5,299 nt of DNA from Candidatus Cryptobacteroides faecihippi (GTDB lineage Bacteria > Bacteroidota > Bacteroidia > Bacteroidales > UBA932): contig JAGHSC010000280.1 in the NCBI GenBank assembly GCA_018066065.1, forward strand, positions 1 to 5,299, given 5' to 3'. This document shows positions 1 to 5,299 of the stretch, piece after piece; within the stretch, counting starts at the first letter, position 1, and every line of letters begins with the position of its first letter. The notes under the pieces were generated by a model, which was not told the origin of the DNA, searched no databases, and was given only the letters and a program-made list of their open reading frames with translations. Position numbers and translations under genes: made by a program.

Positions 1-586
1 GTATGACATCGCAGGCTACACCACAGGCGTGGTCGAGAAGTCGAAGCTCATCGACGGAACCAAGGTGAAGGCCGGCGACGTCCTTGTCGGAGTCGCTTCC
101 ACCGGAGTCCACAGCAACGGCTTCAGCCTTGTCCGCAAGATCTTCTCAGACAATGAGCTCGATCTCCACAAGGTCTATCCTGAGCTCGAGTCCGACCAGC
201 CGCTCGGACTTGTCGCCCTCACTCCTACCAGGATCTATGTCAAGCAGGTTCTCGACGTGATCCGCAACTGTGATGTCCACGGTGTGGCACACATCACCGG
301 CGGTGGCTTCGACGAGAACATTCCGAGAATCCTTCAGGAGGGTCAGGGAATCGAGGTCGAGGAAGGCTCATGGACAATCCTGCCGATCTTCAGGTTCCTT
401 GAAAAGTACGGAAAGATTCCTCACAGGGAAATGTTCAACATCTTCAACATGGGCGTCGGAATGGTCATCGCCCTGGATGCTGCGGAGGCTCAGAAGGCCA
501 TCGACATCCTCGCCTCGCACGGCGACAAGGCTACGGTCATCGGTAAGGTTACCGACAAGCCTGGTGTGGACATTCACCTGCTTTAA
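1..586 (+). CDS. purM: Phosphoribosylformylglycinamidine cyclo-ligase (AIR synthetase), C-terminal part
   Basis: This cytosolic enzyme uses ATP to close the imidazole ring, converting FGAM to AIR in step 5 of de novo purine synthesis. The reading frame is open from the window edge (first full codon at base 2) to TAA at 584-586. It gives 194 residues, somewhat more than half of a typical PurM; the N-terminal ATP-binding part lies upstream of the window. Recognisable PurM stretches, numbered in the visible fragment, are the YDIAGYTTGVVEKSKLIDG start (1-19), HSNGFSLVRKIF (37-48), the glycine-rich HITGGGFDENIPR (97-109) and FNIFNMGVGM (145-154). These belong to the C-terminal AIR-synthase domain of the PurM/PurL superfamily. 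The GTG at base 29 is an internal valine, not a start, because homology continues upstream of it. No frame disruption is seen. A terminator follows 10 bases after the stop, so purM probably ends its transcript. Confidence 0.96.
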   Translation, partial: YDIAGYTTGVVEKSKLIDGTKVKAGDVLVGVASTGVHSNGFSLVRKIFSDNELDLHKVYPELESDQPLGLVALTPTRIYVKQVLDVIRNCDVHGVAHITGGGFDENIPRILQEGQGIEVEEGSWTILPIFRFLEKYGKIPHREMFNIFNMGVGMVIALDAAEAQKAIDILASHGDKATVIGKVTDKPGVDIHLL

Positions 587-596
587 CTGTGCAGAC

Positions 597-626
597 AAGG
601 GCCGGCTTGCCGGCTCTTTTGTGTTT
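597..626 (+). terminator. Intrinsic (Rho-independent) terminator after purM
   Basis: Bases 597-605 pair with 610-618 to form a 9-base-pair GC-rich stem with one G-T wobble (600/615) around a CTTG tetraloop (606-609). The 3' arm runs into a T-rich tract (617-620, then 622-626 with one G). It begins 10 bases after the purM stop, the expected place for a terminator. It separates purM from the genes downstream, although partial readthrough cannot be excluded. The call is based on sequence pairing done by eye; no folding energy was calculated. Confidence 0.85.
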
Positions 627-635
627 ATTCCGGAC

Positions 636-643
636 TATATTTC
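636..643 (+). promoter_or_regulatory. Possible Bacteroidota-type -7 promoter element for the GH92-purH-purD unit
   Basis: TATATTTC at 636-643 matches seven of eight positions of the Bacteroidota -7 consensus TAnnTTTG, counting the two free positions. It lies between the purM terminator and the GH92 start. The nearest TTTG that could serve as a -33 element (618-621) is only 14 bases upstream, shorter than the usual spacing of about 19-20, and it overlaps the terminator. Transcription from here would give a leader of only about ten bases. A promoter is expected somewhere between the terminator and base 659, but this particular assignment is weak. Confidence 0.25.
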
Positions 644-658
644 AAGATCAAATACAAG

Positions 659-718
659 ATGAGAAAAGCAATAAATCTGATCGGTGCAGTCGCTGCCGCT
701 GTCATGGCATTCTCATGC
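659..718 (+). other. Lipoprotein signal peptide (signal peptidase II type) of the GH92 enzyme
   Basis: The sequence shows a positively charged start (R2, K3), a hydrophobic stretch from A4 to A17 rich in Ala and Val, and a lipobox-like AFSC ending at C20. The lipobox is imperfect: Phe at -2 and Ala at -3 rather than the usual Leu. However, the cysteine position and the polar TGSDK after it fit Bacteroidota lipoproteins. The acidic residue soon after the cysteine could relate to surface export signals, but this is not decisive. The mature domain begins about ten residues later, as expected for a short tether. Confidence 0.8.
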
Positions 719-2842
719 ACAGGAAGCGACAAGGCGGCAAGCCTTACCTCCTACGTCGATCCAAGGATTGGATGCGGTGAGCACGGCCACGTCTTCGTTG
801 GTGCCAATGTTCCATTCGGCATGGTCAACGTCGGCCCCACCAGTATCCCTCAGACATGGGACTGGTGCTCCGGCTACCACGCCAGTGATTCAACGGTCAT
901 CGGATTCTCCCACACCCATCTCAGCGGTACCGGAATAGGTGACCTTTTCGACATCACCCTCATGCCTGTCGTCGGCGATGTCACCTATGCCCGCGGAACT
1001 GAGGAAGATCCTCAGTCCGGCCTCTGGTCCTACGCTGACAGAACCAGGGAAGTCGTCAGGCCAGGCTACTATTCAGTGCCTCTGATGCGCTACGGCATCA
1101 CTGCCGAGATGACCGCTACCAAGAGGGTCGGTCTCCACAGATACACATTCCCTCAGAGCGATGAGGCTGCCAACGTGGTCGACCTCATGAACGGAGGCTG
1201 CTGGGATGCCGCCACCGAGACCGGACTCGAGCAGGTTTCCGAGACCGCAGTGAAGGGCTACCGCTTCTCAGAAGGTTGGGCCAAGAACCAGAAGGTCTTC
1301 TTCTACGCTGAGTTCTCGAAGCCTTTCGATGCTCTCGAGCAGAAGGATGAGAATGGCCGTTTCTTCCGTCTCTGCTTCAAGACAGCGGGTGACGAGCAGA
1401 TTCTCGCCAAGGTCGCTCTCTCGTCAGTGAGCGAGGATGGTGCCAAGGCCAACATGGAAAAGGAACTCCAGGGCTGGGACTTCGAAGCCACAGCCAATGC
1501 TGCCGACGATCTCTGGAACAAGGAACTCTCCATCGTCAAGGCTGAGTCCAGTGACCCTGAGGTCATGACCCTCTTCTACACGGCCATGTACCACACGATG
1601 TTCCACCCGACCACGATGAACGACTGCAACGGAGACTACCGCGGAGCCGACGATGTCGTCCGCAATGCTTCCCACGACACCTACACGGTCCTCTCCCTCT
1701 GGGATGTCTACCGTGCCCAGATGCCTCTCTTTACCATCATCCAGACCGAGAGGTACGCAGCAATCGTCAATTCGATGATCAACATCGCAAAGCAGCAGGG
1801 CAAGGTCCCTGTCTGGCATCTCTGGGGCAACGAGACCGACTGCATGGTCGGAAACCCTGGCATCCCTTGCATCGCAGACGCGATCGTGAAGGACATCCCG
1901 GGCGTGGACAAGGAAGATGCCTTCAATGTCATCAAGGCCTCATCCAACGTGGATGACAGAGGACAGGGCGACCGTCTCAAGTACGGCTACATGCCATGCG
2001 AGACCAAGCAGCAGTCCCTCGCCGAGGACATGGAATGCGCAATCGCCGACGGCGCCATCGCCAATGCCGCCAAGGCTCTCGGCAAGACCGAGGACTTCGA
2101 GGAGTACACCCGCAGGAGCCACTCCTACCGCAACTACTATGACCCTGAGGTCATGTTCATGAGAGGCAAGCATGCCGATGGCAGCTGGGTCGAGCCATTC
2201 AATCCATACTATTCGAACCACACCAACTCAGTCTACACTGAGGGCAACGCTTGGCAGTACACCTGGCTCGCCCCTCAGGACCTTGACGGTCTGGTCGAAC
2301 TCTATGGTTCAAAGGAAGTCACGATCGCAAGGCTTGACTCCCTCTTCTGCGCAAGCACCGAGATCCAGGGCGAGAACAAGTCTGCAGACATGTCCGGCCT
2401 CATCGGCCAGTACGTCCACGGCAACGAGCCAAGCCACCACATCATCTACTTCTACACCATGCTCGGCGAGCCATGGAAGGCAGCAGACAAGGTGCGCGAG
2501 GTCCTCAGCACACTCTATTTCACCTCCCCTGAGGGAATATCCGGCAATGAAGACGCAGGCCAGATGTCAGCATGGTACATCCTCTCTGCACTCGGCTTCT
2601 ACCAGGTCGAGCCTGCAGGAGCCCGCTACTGGTTCGGATCGCCTGTCATCGACAAGGCTGAGATCCAGGTCCCTGGCGGCAAGTTCACCGTCATCGCGAA
2701 CAACAACAGCAAGGAAAACAAATACATTCAGAAGGTTACCCTCAACGGGCAGCCATACGACAAGTCATACATTGAATACCAGGACATCGTCAAGGGCGGT
2801 GAGCTGGTGTTCGAAATGGGTACAGAAAAATGCGAGCTTTAA
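659..2842 (+). CDS. GH92 family alpha-mannosidase, exported lipoprotein
   Basis: The 727-residue product is a glycoside hydrolase family 92 enzyme. Characterised members are calcium-dependent, inverting exo-alpha-mannosidases that trim mannose from N-glycans or yeast mannan, in the periplasm or on the cell surface. Residues 1-20 form a lipoprotein signal peptide. The N-terminal beta-sandwich domain starts near residue 31 (SYVDPRIGCGEHGHVFVGA), followed by WDWCSGYH (67-74) and GFSHTHLSGTGIGD (82-95). The (alpha/alpha)6 barrel begins near 285 and carries VWHLWGNETDCM (385-396), YTEGNAWQY (526-534), HGNEPSHH (587-594) and GNEDAGQMSAWY (629-640). By motif match I infer E528 as general acid and D632 as general base. 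The length is normal and no frameshift is seen. The start at 659 is supported by the signal peptide; no Shine-Dalgarno is visible, only an A-rich leader. The last 13 bases overlap purH. The family call is firm; linkage specificity (alpha-1,2 or other) is not determined. Confidence 0.95.
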   Translation: MRKAINLIGAVAAAVMAFSCTGSDKAASLTSYVDPRIGCGEHGHVFVGANVPFGMVNVGPTSIPQTWDWCSGYHASDSTVIGFSHTHLSGTGIGDLFDITLMPVVGDVTYARGTEEDPQSGLWSYADRTREVVRPGYYSVPLMRYGITAEMTATKRVGLHRYTFPQSDEAANVVDLMNGGCWDAATETGLEQVSETAVKGYRFSEGWAKNQKVFFYAEFSKPFDALEQKDENGRFFRLCFKTAGDEQILAKVALSSVSEDGAKANMEKELQGWDFEATANAADDLWNKELSIVKAESSDPEVMTLFYTAMYHTMFHPTTMNDCNGDYRGADDVVRNASHDTYTVLSLWDVYRAQMPLFTIIQTERYAAIVNSMINIAKQQGKVPVWHLWGNETDCMVGNPGIPCIADAIVKDIPGVDKEDAFNVIKASSNVDDRGQGDRLKYGYMPCETKQQSLAEDMECAIADGAIANAAKALGKTEDFEEYTRRSHSYRNYYDPEVMFMRGKHADGSWVEPFNPYYSNHTNSVYTEGNAWQYTWLAPQDLDGLVELYGSKEVTIARLDSLFCASTEIQGENKSADMSGLIGQYVHGNEPSHHIIYFYTMLGEPWKAADKVREVLSTLYFTSPEGISGNEDAGQMSAWYILSALGFYQVEPAGARYWFGSPVIDKAEIQVPGGKFTVIANNNSKENKYIQKVTLNGQPYDKSYIEYQDIVKGGELVFEMGTEKCEL

Positions 2843-4422
2843 TCAGTGTAAGTGACAAGACGGGCGTCGTTGAATTCGCCCGCGAGCTGGTGTCCCTCGG
2901 TTGGGAGATCCTTTCCACAAGCGGCACCATGAAGATGTTGAAGGAAGCAGGTCTTCCTGTCACCAGCGTCAGCGACGTGACCGGATTCCCCGAGATCTGC
3001 GACGGAAGAGTCAAGACTCTCCATCCCAAGATCCACGGAGCTCTCCTCGCAAGGAGGGACATTCCTGACCACATGAAGCAGATTGCCGACAACGGCATCG
3101 AGACAATCGACCTCGTCTGCGTCAACCTCTATCCTTTCCGCGAGACCATCGCCAAGCCTGATGTGACTCTCGAGGATGCAATCGAGCACATCGACATCGG
3201 AGGCCCTTCAATGGTCCGCAGCGCAGCCAAGAACTGGCAGAGTGTGACCATCGTCGTCAACCCTGAGGACTACGCCACCGTCATCGCCGAGCTCAAGGCC
3301 GACGGCAAGACCACCGACGAGACCCGTCTCAAGCTCTCTGCCAAGGCCTACACCCACACGGCTCAGTATGATGCTGCCATCGCCACCTACATGCGCGCCC
3401 AGGCAGGTCTTCCTGAGAAGCTTTTCCTTGAATATGATGTCAAGCAGGAGCTCCGCTACGGTGAGAACCCTCACCAGACCGCGAGATTCTACAAGACCCT
3501 CGGTGAAGTTCCTTACTCACTCGCCACTGCAAGGCAGCTCAACGGCAAGGAACTCTCCTACAACAACATCCAGGATGCAAACGCAGCCCTGAACATCGTC
3601 CGCGAGTTCGACGAGCCGTTCGCAGTGGGCCTCAAGCACATGAACCCATGTGGAGCCGGCATCGGAAAGGACGCTGCCGAGGCATGGAAGAGAGCCTACG
3701 AAGGTGACAAGACTTCCATCTTCGGAGGTATCGTCGCATTCAACCGCGAGGTCACCCTCGAGGTTGCCCAGATGCTCAAGCCAATCTTCCTCGAGATCGT
3801 CATGGCTCCATCATTCGCCCCTGACGCCCTCGAGCTTCTCTGCACCAAGAAGAACCTCAGGGTCCTCGTGGTCAACATGGAAGGCAAGGTCACCGAGCAG
3901 ATGGCCTGCGTAAGCGTCAACGGTGGACTTCTCGTCCAGAACCAGGACCTCACGATCGCTCCTGCAACCGCAGAGCAGTGCGTCACCGAGGCAAAGCCTA
4001 CCGCTGAGCAGGTTGTCGACATGAACTTCACCTGGAAGATCGTCAAGCATGTCAAGTCCAACGCAATCGTCGTCGGAAAGGCCGGAATGGTCTACGGAGT
4101 CGGCGCCGGTCAGATGAACCGCATCGGTTCCGCCGAGATCGCCCTCAAGCAGGCTGCCCACACTCTCGCAGAGGAAGCAGCTGCAGCCCAGGGAGTCGAC
4201 ATCGCCACCCTCGATGAGAAGGAAGTCGCACGCAAGGCAGGCCTCGTCCTCGCCTCGGATGCCTTCTTCCCATTCGATGACTGCGTCACCCTCGCAGCCG
4301 AGTATGGCGTGACCGCAATCGTCCAGCCAGGCGGCTCTGTCCGTGACGAGGACTCCATCAAGAAGTGCAACGAGCTTGGAATCTCCATGCTCTTCACCGG
4401 TGAAAGACATTTCAAGCATTAA
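2830..4422 (+). CDS. purH: Bifunctional AICAR transformylase / IMP cyclohydrolase
   Basis: This cytosolic enzyme catalyses the last two steps of IMP synthesis: formylation of AICAR with 10-formyltetrahydrofolate, then ring closure of FAICAR to IMP. The 530 residues match the usual bacterial length. The N-terminal cyclohydrolase (MGS-like) domain spans about 1-190, with KTLHPKIHGALLARR (62-76), NLYPF (99-103) and IDIGGPSMVRSAAKN (121-135). The transformylase domain follows, with RYGENPHQ (209-216), the catalytic Lys-His pair K269-H270 in LKHMNPCG, SNAIVV (410-415), GAGQMNR (425-431), ASDAFFPFDD (475-484) and QPGGSVRD (499-506). All key motifs are present, so the enzyme looks active. The ATG at 2830 gives the canonical MRALISVSDKTG start and lies inside the last codons of the GH92 gene, preceded by an A-rich run with no clear Shine-Dalgarno. 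Translation is therefore probably coupled to the upstream gene. purD follows after 11 bases. Confidence 0.98.
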   Translation: MRALISVSDKTGVVEFARELVSLGWEILSTSGTMKMLKEAGLPVTSVSDVTGFPEICDGRVKTLHPKIHGALLARRDIPDHMKQIADNGIETIDLVCVNLYPFRETIAKPDVTLEDAIEHIDIGGPSMVRSAAKNWQSVTIVVNPEDYATVIAELKADGKTTDETRLKLSAKAYTHTAQYDAAIATYMRAQAGLPEKLFLEYDVKQELRYGENPHQTARFYKTLGEVPYSLATARQLNGKELSYNNIQDANAALNIVREFDEPFAVGLKHMNPCGAGIGKDAAEAWKRAYEGDKTSIFGGIVAFNREVTLEVAQMLKPIFLEIVMAPSFAPDALELLCTKKNLRVLVVNMEGKVTEQMACVSVNGGLLVQNQDLTIAPATAEQCVTEAKPTAEQVVDMNFTWKIVKHVKSNAIVVGKAGMVYGVGAGQMNRIGSAEIALKQAAHTLAEEAAAAQGVDIATLDEKEVARKAGLVLASDAFFPFDDCVTLAAEYGVTAIVQPGGSVRDEDSIKKCNELGISMLFTGERHFKH

Positions 4423-4433
4423 CAGTCGGACCT

Positions 4434-5299
4434 ATGCCTCAGGTATTTCACTACGAACCAACAATGAATCCGGATGGCAGGACCGTCAGCCTCGAGAACC
4501 TCGTGGGCAAGAAGGTCCTCGTCGTCGGAAGCGGCGGCCGCGAGCATGCCATCGTGGACGCTCTCAGCCGCTCCCTCCATGTCGGCAAGATCTTCTGCGC
4601 ACCTGGCAATGCCGGAATCGCAGCGCAGGCTGAATGCGTGCCGATCAAGGACAATGCAATCCCTGAACTCGTGGCCTTCGCCAAGGAGAATGGCATCGAC
4701 CTGACCGTCGTCGGCCCCGAGATCCCTCTCTCCGCAGGCATCGTCGACGCATTCGAGAATGAAGGTCTCCGCATCTTCGGCCCGAATGCCGCAGCTGCAC
4801 GCATCGAGTCCAGCAAGGACTTCGCAAAGCAGATCATGGCGAAGTACGACGTCCCGACCGCAGCGTACAGGACCTTCGACGACTACAAGGCTGCCCTTGA
4901 ATATGTAAGCCGCGGGAGGTTCCCTGTCGTGCTGAAGTACGACGGCCTCGCAGCAGGCAAGGGTGTCGTCATCCCTGAGACCATGTCAGAGGCTCAGGAA
5001 GCACTCAAGGACATGCTCCTTGACGACAGGTTCGGCAAGGGAAAGGTCGTGATCGAGGAATTCCTCACCGGCCGTGAGTTCTCCTTCATGTGCTTCGTCA
5101 ACGGCAAGGAGGTCTTCCCGCTCGCACTCTCACAGGACCACAAGCGCGCCTTCGACGGTGACAAGGGACCCAAAAAGGGTTGCATGGGAGCATATTCACC
5201 GCTTCCATTCATCACCGCCGAGGATGAGGAATATGCGATGGAGAACATCATGAAGAAGGTCGCAGCCGGAATGGTTGCAGAGGGATGTCCTTTCAAGGG
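4434..5299 (+). CDS. purD: Phosphoribosylamine-glycine ligase (GAR synthetase), N-terminal part
   Basis: This ATP-grasp ligase joins phosphoribosylamine and glycine to form GAR, step 2 of purine synthesis, in the cytosol. The frame stays open to the window edge, giving 288 residues of a protein usually near 420-430. Counting from ATG 4434, the N-domain shows GSGGREHA (32-39), APGNAG (56-61), VVGPEIPLSAGIVDAF (92-107) and FGPNAAAARIESSK (115-128). The ATP-grasp region shows KYDGLAAGKGVV (168-179), EEFLTGREFS (208-217) and SQDHKRAFDGDKGP (233-246). The family normally begins just before the VLVVGSGG strand, so this start implies an extension of about 25 residues. Alternative in-frame starts are ATG 4464 and GTG 4503; the latter gives a canonical start (VGKKVLVVGSGG). 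I chose 4434 because it sits 11 bases after purH. A conserved loop normally reading NTGGMGAY is KKGCMGAY here (247-254). Function is secure; the start is not. Confidence 0.93.
   Translation, partial: MPQVFHYEPTMNPDGRTVSLENLVGKKVLVVGSGGREHAIVDALSRSLHVGKIFCAPGNAGIAAQAECVPIKDNAIPELVAFAKENGIDLTVVGPEIPLSAGIVDAFENEGLRIFGPNAAAARIESSKDFAKQIMAKYDVPTAAYRTFDDYKAALEYVSRGRFPVVLKYDGLAAGKGVVIPETMSEAQEALKDMLLDDRFGKGKVVIEEFLTGREFSFMCFVNGKEVFPLALSQDHKRAFDGDKGPKKGCMGAYSPLPFITAEDEEYAMENIMKKVAAGMVAEGCPFK

Noticed and set aside
540..555. Inverted repeat TCGGTAA-GG-TTACCGA near the end of purM
   Set aside because: It lies inside the coding sequence (IGKVTD of PurM), has no T tract, and the true terminator is 40 bases downstream. 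It is probably a codon-level coincidence.
1424..2221. Several overlapping minus-strand open frames opposite GH92
   Set aside because: They arise from the scarcity of stop codons in the complement of a GC-rich gene. They overlap each other, lack motifs, and oppose a complete well-conserved gene.
659..2842. Possible horizontal transfer of the GH92 gene as a recent insertion
   Set aside because: Its third-position preferences look the same as those of purM, purH and purD, and no flanking repeats, integrase or insertion sequence is visible. Any transfer would be old, so only the unusual context is reported.
2172..2855. Open 227-codon plus-strand frame inside the GH92 gene
   Set aside because: The translation is Ser/Thr/Arg-rich low-complexity sequence typical of an out-of-frame reading of a GC-rich gene. 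The GH92 frame carries clear family motifs over the same bases.
4393..4404. 12-base perfect palindrome TTCACCGGTGAA near the end of purH
   Set aside because: It encodes the conserved FTGE residues at the PurH C-terminus and is not in an intergenic region. There is no evidence for an operator role.
3811..4419. Open 202-codon minus-strand frame opposite purH
   Set aside because: The translation is rich in Asp, Gly, Leu and Val and mirrors the codon bias of purH. It has no recognisable domain and is fully antisense to a conserved gene.

Overview
This window is an all-plus-strand stretch of a purine biosynthesis locus with a secreted glycoside hydrolase inserted into it. The order is purM (3' part), an intrinsic terminator, a GH92 family alpha-mannosidase lipoprotein, purH (complete), and purD (5' part, running off the end). 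All the genes share GC-rich third positions with many C-ending codons (ctc, gtc, atc, aag), so nothing in base or codon use marks the mannosidase as a recent arrival.

The source is probably a Bacteroidota member, most likely a gut-type Bacteroidales with fairly high GC. This is inference. It rests on the GH92 lipoprotein (a family expanded in gut Bacteroidales), the absence of clear Shine-Dalgarno sequences before all three gene starts, and the short A-rich leaders. No genus can be named from the sequence alone.

Region by region: bases 1-586 encode the C-terminal 194 residues of PurM. Bases 587-658 are a 72-base gap holding a strong hairpin-plus-T-tract terminator and a weak promoter-like sequence. 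Bases 659-2842 encode a 727-residue GH92 enzyme with a lipoprotein signal peptide. Bases 2830-4422 encode the bifunctional PurH (530 residues), whose start codon lies inside the end of the GH92 gene (13-base overlap). After an 11-base gap, bases 4434-5299 encode the first 288 residues of PurD, which appears to have an N-terminal extension of about 25 residues.

PurM, PurH and PurD catalyse steps 5, 9-10 and 2 of de novo IMP synthesis. The GH92 enzyme should act outside the cytoplasm on mannosides and has no metabolic link to purines, yet its gene is arranged as the first cistron of the purH-purD transcript. That arrangement is the most unusual feature here. Two smaller points are an atypical residue set in a normally well-conserved PurD loop and the uncertain PurD start. 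I found no RNA genes, mobile elements, CRISPR arrays or clearly novel system.
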